NCBI GenBank assembly: GCA_013423325.1
Contig: BLJB01000032.1
Span: forward strand, 62,001-126,000
Reading direction: 5' to 3'
Length of the DNA: 64,000 bases
Source of the DNA: Usnea hakonensis
Taxonomy: Eukaryota; Ascomycota; Lecanoromycetes; Lecanorales; Parmeliaceae
Shown: in pieces, positions 44,487 to 54,169 of the stretch
Numbering within the stretch: the first letter of the stretch is position 1
Layout of the letters: each line of letters opens with the position of its first letter
Notes under the pieces: generated by a model
Databases searched by the model: none
Told to the model about the DNA's origin: nothing
What the model saw: only the letters and a program-made list of their open reading frames with translations
Made by a program: the position numbers and the translations under genes

Positions 44487-45617
44487 TCACAGGCGCCGAT
44501 AGAGATGGAGTTGATACCTCATGTCCTCCAGAGTGACAGGATAGCGTAATTCGCTGAACAATCTAAACCATTCTGATTCTTTCGATTCTAATTTCTCCCA
44601 TTGCGGTACCACCGAAGCATTTTTACTACTGCCAATCGCAGCCGACTCTAAGAGAGTATGATCAAGGAGCCACTGCATAGGATACCTCTTGCGCGTACCG
44701 CTGTCACCTGTACTGGAAGGTCCCTCAAAACTGACAGTAGAGTAGCTGCCGGGGCTGTCTACCACTAGTAACAAAGCTCCTGGCGATAAGATTATGGTGA
44801 GAGATAAGAGTAAATTGGTGGTCGACCTGATAGAAGTGCTATACAACTCGTTGAGGGTAAACATCAAAGTCACAAGGACAACACCGGTGAAGCGGGCTGC
44901 CAAGTCCTCTTTCTTCATTCCGAAAATATCTTCCTGCATAAAGCTCAATGTGCAAGCGGCAGGGCTGATCAAGGCGACGTTTGCAGTTTTGGCCGCGGAT
45001 GAAGAATACTCGGATATTGGGGGTGTTGCGGTCATGCATGAGTGGAGCTCTTTCAATACCGTTGACCAATTAGCAATATCTATGATTGTGATGGCAAAAT
45101 CAGGTGAGGAGGTCTCCGATCTATTTTCAGGGTCATGGCTGTTGGCACAGGGGTGACCGATTAGATTAAGCTGCAGGTAGGCACCCAGGGCTACGAGTTC
45201 AGCGCCTGCACCTCCGCCGATACAGACGATCTTCTTGATAGAGGCAGCATGCATCTGAGAAATGGCCAAGGCCAAAGCCTCGGAGTTTTGGAATATCTGG
45301 GTGTATGCTAATGTTCTGCTTGGGCTCCATCTCATGGCATAAGCTTGGAGGAAGGACTCGGACCCAAAAGCATCGTCAAAATTTCGATTGAATAAATGAT
45401 GCTTGATCTGCTGTACGGTTGCCGGACAGGCGGAGTCGAAGTGGGGTCCAAAGCTGTGCTTGAAGATATTTAGCAGGAGCTGTTGAAGTTCGATTGGCAC
45501 TTTCTTGGATAGGGAAGGTTCTGCTGTCTTCAACGGCTTTTCGGTGGCCATGGCAGCCATGGCTTTTGGTGGCTTGGAAGACTTGTTTTGATTGGAAGAA
45601 TTTTTCCGACGGGCCAT
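44487..45617 (-). CDS. BMT6: 25S rRNA (uridine-N3)-methyltransferase, Bmt6 type
   Basis: SAM-dependent methyltransferase resembling yeast Bmt6, which methylates a uridine of the large-subunit rRNA. Single exon, 376 residues from MARRKNSSNQNKSSKPPKAM; a Met three codons upstream is less family-like. The N-terminal basic region is followed by ELQQLLLNIFKHSF, QQIKHHLFNRNFDDAF and LQAYAMRWSPSRTLAYTQIF. SAM motif I is KIVCIGGGAGAELVALGAYL. Later come FAITIIDIANWSTVL, the catalytic-side motif VVLVTLMFTLNELYS and SPGALLLVVDSPGSYSTV. The C-terminal WFRLFSELRYPVTLEDMRYQ, then LHLYRR, is a family hallmark. Length and order fit. Confidence 0.85.
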   Translation of the reverse strand: MARRKNSSNQNKSSKPPKAMAAMATEKPLKTAEPSLSKKVPIELQQLLLNIFKHSFGPHFDSACPATVQQIKHHLFNRNFDDAFGSESFLQAYAMRWSPSRTLAYTQIFQNSEALALAISQMHAASIKKIVCIGGGAGAELVALGAYLQLNLIGHPCANSHDPENRSETSSPDFAITIIDIANWSTVLKELHSCMTATPPISEYSSSAAKTANVALISPAACTLSFMQEDIFGMKKEDLAARFTGVVLVTLMFTLNELYSTSIRSTTNLLLSLTIILSPGALLLVVDSPGSYSTVSFEGPSSTGDSGTRKRYPMQWLLDHTLLESAAIGSSKNASVVPQWEKLESKESEWFRLFSELRYPVTLEDMRYQLHLYRRL

Positions 45618-47257
45618 GATGTGCATATGTACTGTGTAAATGAAGAAGCTCCGTGATGAATGATATTCTGTTTATCTGATTAAAAAAAAAAAAATTGAAT
45701 AAATTGAATTTTTAGAGTTGGGTCGTATTATTATGTCTTGAAAGTTCGGTGGAGCTCGGTGAGTTCGAACACTGGAACGAGAGGTCGTCTTCAACAACCA
45801 AATTAGGACTAGCTGTCACTCTAGCTTCGTTCGGCAGAACGGCCGAGGCGGGCAGTAGCGCTTAGGGACGCTTATCAATAAAGTAGTTGGCATGGCTCCA
45901 AATTTATACTTTCCTTTAATTCCTGCACGAGCAGACCAGGATCAACATCAATCCCTACCTTACTACCCCCCCCCACCCCCTTTTCTCTTCTTTCCCCGCC
46001 TTCTGGACATGACCCTTTCGTACTCGTACCATGTTGTTGCTCTGCACCTTGTGCATTGATGCCCGCAATCTGCTTTGCATCCTATACGCCTCATGCAGGG
46101 ACCCCTAATCTGGCCGCATCAGGCCGCTTGTGTGGGTCTTCTCTTGAAAAACCTGCACGAGGTGAGTGATGCTTGAAGAAAATCAGGGGACAGGCGTGGC
46201 ATGCCAAACCTTCGGTCTGTATGGAGATACTGTCGAGTGGGGTTCTGTCCTTACTCTCAAGTAAAGCTGCAGCTTGCCCTCCCAGTTTCTTTTATTGGAC
46301 AACTTCTTGTCCAGGTCTTTTTTGCCTGCTACGAAAGAAGCCCCACTTATCACGACCGTTTCGAGGTGACTTTACCACTATCTGCGCCATGACTTGCACG
46401 TGCAGGTAGATCGGTGTCCGCGAGCTAAAATTTCCTAAAAAACTTGCGCGTTAGCAGAATGAGCAGCATCCCATGCAGACGCTTTCAATTGGATCTTGCA
46501 CACTTGGAATTCCTCTCATTGATTCACAAGGTGCCAGTTGATCCTCATGTTACCTGAGTTGTTCAAGGATTCATAAGATTATTGGCTGACATGTCGAAAA
46601 AGAGCAAAAGTATTCGATACCTACTTCAGATGTCCTCTCTACAAATTTCTAATTAGAGAAGCTGCAGCTGCCAAGTTTTTAATGTCATTGTGTCCATGTC
46701 ACTCTCTACAGAACCTTTTCCGTGCCTTCGCATATCTGTACGCGAGCGTTTGATTAACTACAATGTCAAATCTTTAGTATTCTTCGTATCCACGTGGAAG
46801 AGCGGCTATATACGCCATCCCCAATGGCATCGGCTAGGAAGTGTGGTGACTGTCCATTCAAATTCGTCACCCCTCAAATTAAAGAGAACCTGGTAAGCTG
46901 GATCATTGTGCTTGCATGCATGCTGAATCCGGCCCCAAACTGCTGCACGGTCAATCGCACCGGTGTATTGATCTGCGATGATACGTCTTGATCAAACGGG
47001 TCAACAGTCCTTTCCTCATGACCTCTATCCTTCATCCGGAGATTGTATCATGGTGCTACAAAGCCCAACCAGAGGCCCGTCTCCTGCCCACATAAGAGCA
47101 AATATAGTCTTCTCATCTCGTAGTCTGTCAGCAAAGTGGAGTCAAACTTTGCTCCTCACCATCCAGCATCTTTGCACACAACCTTTGATTATGGTTATCT
47201 GCTATCATTGAACTTTGGCCAACATCCTCCTTCTTGACACTTCCGCTTCCATTTGCA
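45618..47257. other. 1.6-kb divergent intergenic region, no supported gene
   Basis: Upstream of the rRNA methyltransferase (minus) and the terpene synthase (plus). It has an A-run at about 45681-45693. A possible short exon at 46822-46888 (reading MASARKCGDCPFKFV) ends at a GTAAGC donor, but no partner exon could be justified. Confidence 0.45.
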
Positions 47258-48818
47258 ATGACTGAAGACAATTCCGAGGCTAAGGCCGCCTGCCGGTACC
47301 GGCGTGGCTGCCCACACGTCGGCTTCCGAGCAGACCTTGCCAACGTATTTCAATACTGCAAGGAACGAATCCTTCTTCTCCAAACTTCGAGCACGTCCTC
47401 CAATTATACAAGCCTCTCGTCTTCTCGTTCGAAAGATTTACGGCCAGTGTCTCTCACCGAGGAACAGAACAATGTGGCGAGACAGATCCGAGATATCTAT
47501 TGTAGGGGTCATGCAAAAACGTTTCCATATAGCTTGACCAACATGATTAGCTTCTCGACTACGTACCCCTCCACCGCCACCTCGTGGACGTTACCTTGCT
47601 CAAGCCGTTCGCAGTGGTAGAGTCCGTCAGGAGTACACTTTGAATGTGCCACTTCCACTGAGCAAGGCTTCGTTGACCGGAGACATTCGGTCTGTGACTG
47701 CCCCAATCGACCTTACCAGTTTCCTGGCTGGTCTGCCAGAAGTTGCTACACCTACTGTCAAGAAAACAAACCCGGAAGATCTCGTTGAAAGGATGTTCCC
47801 ATCTTGGGCCATTCCCTACGGAGCTCGCCACGTTGCTGCTTGCTTCTGGTCATGGCTTTGCGTGCTTGACGGTAAGCCGCATGGTGGCACCTGTCATATC
47901 CTCTTAGTCGCCGACGCATGGCTTTTAACTCATGTTTAATTGAAGATCTTGTTAAAAAGCTTAGTCGCTAATCACATGACAGACTTGACCGAGAATAAAG
48001 ACACGCGGATTGCGCTAGAGAATATTATCTCCATCCTATCGAAATCCCCGTATGATTCTCTGCCATCGTCTCCGTTAGCCTTGAGTCTCATGGGTGCATT
48101 TCATGGGGCAGTTCAGGCGGCTACGATGCACGACGCGAACCCCGTCCGTCCAGTCAGTCCCATCCGTGAGCCATGGAAAGAAACCTTTTGGTCAGAGGTC
48201 GCCACTGTCGCTCGCGCTTTGCTAGCAGAACAGGATCTGGATGAAGAAAGGTTTACCATGCAGGAGTGGCTGGACCTACGTGTCGTTACAATCTCTGGTA
48301 GCTTGCCACATTCATTATCCGTTTCTCTTCTACTGTTTTCCACTGTCAACCGACTGCTCGTCGCAACGTCTTGGCGATGCCTACATCTTCGCCTTTCCCC
48401 CAACATCTGTCTACACTTTCATCAAATACTAACGCATATACATCACCCTATAGCGCGCCCACTGCTTGTACTACTACAAGCGTCCTTCGGCCTCCCCGCG
48501 ACTTCCCAGACCCTGCTACCCGCCCCCCTGAGGAACCTGCCGCTGATCCTAGGACTACAAAACGACATTCTAGGATTCGACAAGGACTTTGTCTCCGGCA
48601 ATTCCCTCTCGGCGGTGCAGCTCCTCATCCGCGACGGTATGGAGAAGAAAAAGGCCTTGCTGCGGATCGTCGGTCTCCATAACCGATTGGTGGCGGAGAT
48701 GCTGCTGGGAACACAAGGATTCGAGGGTAGTGATTCCGAGAAGAACTACGTCGCCGCGGCGTCAGCATGGCCCAACGCCATGGCTCAGTGGATGGTTTCT
48801 TGTGAACGATACAAGTGA
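47258..48818 (+). CDS. Class I terpene synthase (cyclase)
   Basis: Metal-dependent cyclase acting on a prenyl diphosphate; product not predictable. Exons 47258-47501, 47551-47871, 47983-48297 and 48454-48818 give 414 residues with consistent phases. The Asp-rich motif LDDLTEN spans residues 187-193 and is created by the 111-bp intron joining CVLD to DLTEN. The second metal motif is NDILGFDKD (330-338), a form of the NSE motif in which Gly replaces the usual Ser/Thr and Asp replaces the final Glu. The terminal Arg-Tyr pair (412-413) lies 82 residues later, the expected spacing. Other support is WSIPYG-like WAIPYGARHVAACFWSW and the helix before NSE. The first exon (MTEDNSEAKAACRYRRG...) is the least certain part. 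No tailoring genes are adjacent. Confidence 0.82.
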
Positions 48819-50676
48819 CTGCTCTGAAAGAACCCAAAAACAAATCATTTTTTTACTCAGACGTAAAGTATCCGTGATACTGCAGAAGCATGGTCACTTG
48901 TCAGTGACGTTCGCACCGTGACAGATCTTTGTCAACGCTACCGAGGTGCATGGCACAAAGAGCTAACATGAGCGCAATGGACTTTTGCAAGGGTAACAGC
49001 TTTGGACTTGGCCTAGGAAGGAACCCTCTTGTCTCTCGGTCCACTTACCCCAAAGCTGATGCTGTAAAAGCACGAGCTAATACCAAAAAGTCTAGCACCC
49101 ACCTCGTTTGACATGGCAGGAAGTGAATTTCCTCGACACTCCTTTTCTTTACACACTTGGCTCTCATGCTCATACTACCAGACCAGACCAGATCACACCA
49201 AATCAAAAACTTGAACATCAAACAGAAACCCGCTCTTCCTTTCCCTTCCCACTCCCTTCATCAATCTTACCTCCTCTCTCAACTCAACTCAACTCATCTC
49301 ATCTCATCTCATCTCAAGAGATTCAGTCCAAACATCCCAAAGAAAGTCATATCCATTTACCCACACAGGCAGTGCCCCACACACAAGGGCTCAACCCCCC
49401 CCCCTTTCCCCAACACCCCACCCTTCCGCCTTTCATTGACGATGCGCACAAAACCCCAAAATCGGAACGGGAAATACGTTTGTTCGTTGGTCAGCATTCC
49501 ATTATGTATATCGGATGAGACATCTCGCTCCGCTTTCGCGGTACGTGTCCCAACCCCCAACCCCCCCAAAAAGGGGAAGGCGCGGGGAGGTATGAAACCC
49601 TCCGACCAATATAATTCAACTCGATTGAATACACTTGAAGTAGTACTCATACGAATCATCCAAGACGGGAACGGAAATGTCCTTGTTTGAAAAAAAAGGA
49701 GGTGGGCAAGTCTGTGCAGTGTCTAGGTATTCGTACTGGTACTCCTGATGAGATGGTACGTGTGAGGCTTGTGCTTCTTCTGGTTGCCGTTGGGGAGTCA
49801 GGGAGGGAGGGGGGGGAGGTGTTGGATGTTTGGATTGATTGCTTGTTGCTGGATAGCTATCTATCTAGTTGATGATTTGGTTTGGAGATTGCGGCTTGTC
49901 GATTGTAAATGTATCTCCCCTTCCCCTCCAAGAAAAGTTCCAGCTATCAAAAAACAACCCACCATCCCTCCCTCATCCACCATCTTTGCATTTACATATC
50001 CCCAAGGCTGTTTTACACATCACATCACAAGACAATTGAATGATGCGTGCTATGCCAGTACTTAGTAGTATACAGTACAGCACAGTACAAGGCGTGTCCG
50101 ACGTATCACCACATCGAGGGACCTGGAAAGAGAAAAAGGGGAGGGGAGGGAGAAGCGCCTATGAGACGACATAGAATTGAATTAGAAACGAAACGGAATG
50201 AGGGAGTAATGAGACAAGAAAGGGTTGTATTCTTTCCTTATGGAATGGACTATGTAATATGGTGTCATGCAAAGCAACGCAAACCAAAAGGAGGAGTAGA
50301 ATTTTGCAAAATCTTCTCTTGATATTCATGGTCAAGTAAACCAGCTCACAAATATTACATCGTGCTCTTCTCTCATCCCCCCATCTTTCTCTCGTGCAGC
50401 ACGTCTTGAGAAGAATGATGTTTTCCAAGCATGGTACTTGCTGATGATGAAGACGCTGAACTTTCTTCTTTTCACCTCGACAGCAAAAGAACAATAGGTT
50501 GGGATACATCTTCATTTCCCCCCCAGCTAGTATGACTACGTAACCGTCCTCGTTTTCCTTTGTACGTCTGCGGGGGCAGAGAAAAATGGCAGCCCCCCAA
50601 AAAAGCAGCAGCTTGCTAGATTTATGTATGCATTTCGGGAAAAACAAAACCCCCCGGCTTCTCATATTACATCACA
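48819..50676. other. 1.9-kb convergent intergenic region, low complexity
   Basis: Pyrimidine-rich and repetitive around 49150-49450, including the CTCAA/CTCAT repeat listed separately. Open frames at 49108-49690 and 50159-50665 are composed of these biased tracts and are not called. Most is likely 3' flank of the GPI-protein gene. Confidence 0.5.
49278..49317. repeat. Pentanucleotide repeat (CTCAA)3(CTCAT)4(CTCAA)1
   Basis: Eight tandem 5-bp units, with only the fifth base varying between A and T. Confidence 0.9.
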
Positions 50677-51717
50677 TCACATCATCATCGCGAAGCCCAC
50701 TGCACCACCAACCACAAGCACCATCTCTTTACGCCATCCTCTCGTCATGGGCGCCTCCGCGGTCTGCAAGTGAGGGCTGCCGGAAGACGATCCCGTGGCC
50801 CCGACGCCGGCCGTGCCCGAAGGCGTGTCCGCCGCAACTCCGCCCGCACCGACGACGGTAACGGCCGTGACGACGGATTGGCTGCCGTTGGGGAGGGTGC
50901 TCGTGTGCACGATTGTGCTGGTCGTGGAAGACGATGTCGTGCTGCTTGGTGGGCTGGAGCTTCCGGCGGAGGGGGAAATGGTGTGGACTCCGCCGCCGAC
51001 GGTGGAGACGACGACGAGGCCTACGCTGTTGGTACTTGTGATGACTTCGCCTTTCGTGAAGGAGGGTGACGAGGCGGCGGTAGAGGAGGCGGCGGTGGGG
51101 GAAGGGGATGCGCCAGCAGAGGTTGATGTCGACGCGGTTGGGCTTGAGCTTACACCACCAACAATTGCTCCGTTGGATGAAGTGCTGGTCGACGTTGTGG
51201 TGGGAGTCGTGTTGGAGCCTGCGCCTACGGGGGTCGCGCTTGCACCAGTAGTTGGAGTCGAAGTTGTGCTCGAGGAAGTGTCTCCTCCAAGTTGAGGCGA
51301 AGGTGTGGCTACGGACGGTGTGGTCGACCCAGGAACAACGGCAGCAGGTGTGGTGGAGGTGCCGTTGCTTATGTCTTGGGCGCGCTTGTCCAGGTCCTTT
51401 TTGATGTCCTCCATGACGTTGCGCTTAGCAAAGTTGACAACGCTGGTGGCTAGGGATGGTTCATCTTTGTGTATGGCTTCCACCGCTGTTCGGTCATCCT
51501 GGAACATGCCATGCTGGAACTTCTTCGGGGAGAGATCGTGCAGGGCGGCATGTAGAGCTGGTGGATCCACTTGATCCAAAAGTTTCTGGAGCCCTGCAAA
51601 GCCCGAATCCTCCTTTTTGTCTTGCGGCGTCTCGTGTAACTGATGTGTCTGGACCAAGGAGGAAGAGAGGAGGATGAGTAGTAGGGAACTGGATAGGATG
51701 TTGCGTATCGAATGCAT
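50677..51717 (-). CDS. GPI-anchored Ser/Thr-rich cell-surface protein
   Basis: Single exon, 346 residues from MHSIRNILSSSLLLILLSSS, an evident signal peptide (cleavage likely near THQ, residue 26). The N-terminal 80 residues are a small conserved-looking domain (GLQKLLDQVDPPALHAALHD, SPKKFQHGMFQDDRTAVEAI, then HKDEP). After this comes about 200 residues of Ser/Thr/Pro/Ala, a heavily O-glycosylated stalk by composition. The C-terminus has a hydrophobic tail (LVVGGAVGFAMMM) after a basic spacer, the layout of a GPI-attachment signal. It is therefore probably a wall or plasma-membrane protein. No enzyme motif is seen. An upstream in-frame Met adds nine residues ahead of the signal and is less likely. 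Confidence 0.82.
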   Translation of the reverse strand: MHSIRNILSSSLLLILLSSSLVQTHQLHETPQDKKEDSGFAGLQKLLDQVDPPALHAALHDLSPKKFQHGMFQDDRTAVEAIHKDEPSLATSVVNFAKRNVMEDIKKDLDKRAQDISNGTSTTPAAVVPGSTTPSVATPSPQLGGDTSSSTTSTPTTGASATPVGAGSNTTPTTTSTSTSSNGAIVGGVSSSPTASTSTSAGASPSPTAASSTAASSPSFTKGEVITSTNSVGLVVVSTVGGGVHTISPSAGSSSPPSSTTSSSTTSTIVHTSTLPNGSQSVVTAVTVVGAGGVAADTPSGTAGVGATGSSSGSPHLQTAEAPMTRGWRKEMVLVVGGAVGFAMMM

Positions 51718-52927
51718 AATGAGAAGGTATCGCTCGGAAGTCAATGGATGAGATTAGGATATTTGAAGGGTATATGCGGTAACAGATGTTATTCTGAATG
51801 CGCTGCAGGTCAGTATGATACAATGATGAAACACACCAATAAGCTTTCCAGCCCTCCCGCAGTCAAAAGAGCGGAGCTCCGACTGCAAAAAGCTTTAACA
51901 AAAGACAGAGGCTTGACAGACCTCTAAATGATACTGATACCGATGCTGATGCTCTGAACGAGTGACTTGTTTCCTTTTTGCTGTACAAAATTGTGTGAGG
52001 CTCTAGAGGATGGAGAGTGAGGACACGGTGGGAGGTGGCAGAGTTGAGTCGGAGCAAGCGAGTGTGGATGCGAAGGTAGAGTACGTGTTAGCTGCGAGAA
52101 TAGCAGGCCCAATGCCTGCGCTGAAAAGAGGACGGATGCGTGAGGATAGGTAAAAGTTCAAAGGGAGGAAGAGCGTGAGAGTAGGAGTAGGAGAGTGGAG
52201 GAGAAGGAAATGGATGATATTGTGGTGAAGAATTTGGCCCCCTTCTACTCCAATGGCTGAGGCGCCAAGATTGTATTTTTTGGGGATTAGCGCGTTTCTA
52301 TTTTTCGCATCCGAGATGTATGGTAAGGTAAACATCCCCGCTCAGTGACGAAATATTTCTCGTACTGCTTACCCTGCGAACGCCGGGTGTTCGGATATAC
52401 AGTACGAGTTGGGGACATGTCTTACTGGCTCGACAGACGAGTAAGACAGATTCCTCAGAAGTAATCAATATAAGCAAAGCTTACAGGCCTGCTCGGCTTC
52501 AAATCCACTTCTTAGCTTCATCTTACTCTACCCTGTTGTAAAGCCTCAATGTTGTTGGAATTTGCCGCCCAAGTTGATATACACCTCGACTTTGTTGTGC
52601 CCGACTTTCCCTTCCTGTCATCTATGCTTGGGTTGTATATACTGCCAGCCTGCAAGAATCTTGCCTGGGGATGAATTGCAATGTCCGTTCTGCTTACGAA
52701 TGGGCCCCACCGCATCTCCGCAATTCATACCTACCATCCGTGTCACAAGATAGAAAATATTCTTCACGAGGTCCGTCCGCAATGACAGTCGCAATCCTTT
52801 CATCTCGTTGATAAAAAGCCCGCCATGGCCACCTGGCCAGCAACGAAGCGACTACTCATCCCCTCATCCTCTTCTGAACCCCATCAACCCCTCATCCTCT
52901 CCAAGCAACCTCTTTCCACAACTCACC
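51718..52927. other. 1.2-kb divergent promoter region
   Basis: Upstream of the GPI-protein gene (minus) and the NIS1-like gene (plus). The open frame at 52562-52753 contains four Cys in CxxC-like spacing (CLGCIYC, CPFC) but has no start context, splice partner or family match, so it is not called. Confidence 0.45.
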
Positions 52928-53461
52928 ATGCGTCCCCAGCCCTTCCTCGCCACCGCCCTCTCACTCTTCACCGCCCTTAGCTCTGCCAGCATCAGCGGCA
53001 TCGCGGTCCCAAGTTCCATCGCACCTGGTTCCAGCTTCCGCGTCACCATCGTGACTGTCGATTTCATTCAAACAGTCCAAGATGTCGCCATAGCATTCGG
53101 CTTGGCACCAAACGCCGCCATCGCCAGCACATCTCTCGGTACACTTTTAAACTCCAAGTACCTCGGCCCCGGTAAGCGCTCCTCCGGTCTTTACGGCGAC
53201 AGCAGTAATTATCGCAAGCTCCTGTACTCATCGTTGACCTGTCGTTAAGATGATTCGAACATCGAATCGAACATCACGCACTTTGTTGAGATTCCAAATG
53301 ATGTGGCGCAAGGACCGATTGTGTTCACAGCGGCACTTTTCTCATTGCTTGGTGCCGAGTATGAGCCTAGTCTTCAGACCTTTTCTGTCAATGTGACGGT
53401 GGGAGCATTTACCAGTAGTGATCTTGTAGGCAGCTTGCCTGGTACTTCAGTGGTTGCGTGA
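52928..53461 (+). CDS. NIS1-like small secreted protein (candidate effector)
   Basis: Exons 52928-53171 and 53250-53461 give 151 residues. The first 20 residues form a signal peptide (MRPQPFLATALSLFTALSSA). The mature part opens SISGIAVPSSIAPGSSFRVT. It continues with DFIQTVQDVAIAFGL, SLGTLLNSKYLGPG, HFVEIPNDVAQGPIVFTAAL, FSLLGAEYEPSL and a final NVTVG strand. This order of motifs is that of the NIS1 family, first described in Colletotrichum as a secreted protein able to cause necrosis and later as a suppressor of plant pattern-triggered immunity. Members also occur in non-pathogenic fungi, so virulence cannot be assumed. Length and intron position fit, and the gene appears intact. Confidence 0.85.
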
Positions 53462-54169
53462 TCGGGGCGCAGGAGACGGGAGATATACTTGCTGGAATTT
53501 TCAGTTGTATTGACACCGTATAAGACAGCCTGGAAAGCGCCTGTGATTATTCGGGCCTGCCAAGGGTGCATACAAGACAGGTTGCGGGAGGAAAGGAAGA
53601 GGGCCTGGAAGATCATAACCTACAAACATAACCCAGTGACATATTTTCTGGCAGTCATGATAACAGTCCACAGAATTTTAACAGTCATGTACGACAGGAG
53701 GGGCCAGCTTGATATAAATGCAGTGTATAAATTTGGAAAGAGTAGCGCTGTAGACCACCTCTTCTGACATCCTGCCAGATGTCTCAGGAGTGAGACGATA
53801 ACCGTGATTAACACGTATTTTGTAATGTATCGTCTTACGATCGGTTCAATTCAAGGCCGCCAGCGGTTGGCTTTGTAGCATAGACCTCTCGAACATCGCT
53901 CGTAAGGCAGTAAAGACGCTCGTACACGTGTCTTGGAAAACATCGTTTAAGAGCGTGACTATCTAAAGTACACACGTAAAAGGTGCCCGCAGGCGAGCCA
54001 GCCGCGACGAATCCTATAGGTGTGAATAATCTCTCCAATCAATCGAAAAAGGGGTATCCTTTCCATGCCAATCCATATCATTCCATCTCCTTATATTTTT
54101 CTTCACAATCTTTTGGCGCATAGGGGCCGAAAAGAACCAGCGAGGTCCTCACGTTTCCTCTCTTCATGG
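53462..54169. other. Convergent intergenic region, nothing seen
   Basis: 708 bp between the NIS1-like stop and the RhoGAP stop. Confidence 0.5.

Noticed and set aside
46822..46888. Possible short exon MASARKCGDCPFKFV ending at a GTAAGC donor upstream of the terpene synthase
   Set aside because: No acceptor and frame combination gave a recognisable continuation; the terpene synthase frame can start at 47258 without it.
49108..49690. Open frames of 136 and 177 codons downstream of the terpene synthase
   Set aside because: They are built from pyrimidine and pentamer repeats and look like low-complexity artefacts, not proteins.
52562..52753. Small Cys-containing open frame considered as a secreted peptide or zinc-ribbon protein
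   Set aside because: No signal peptide, no proper start context and no exon structure; treated as promoter sequence.
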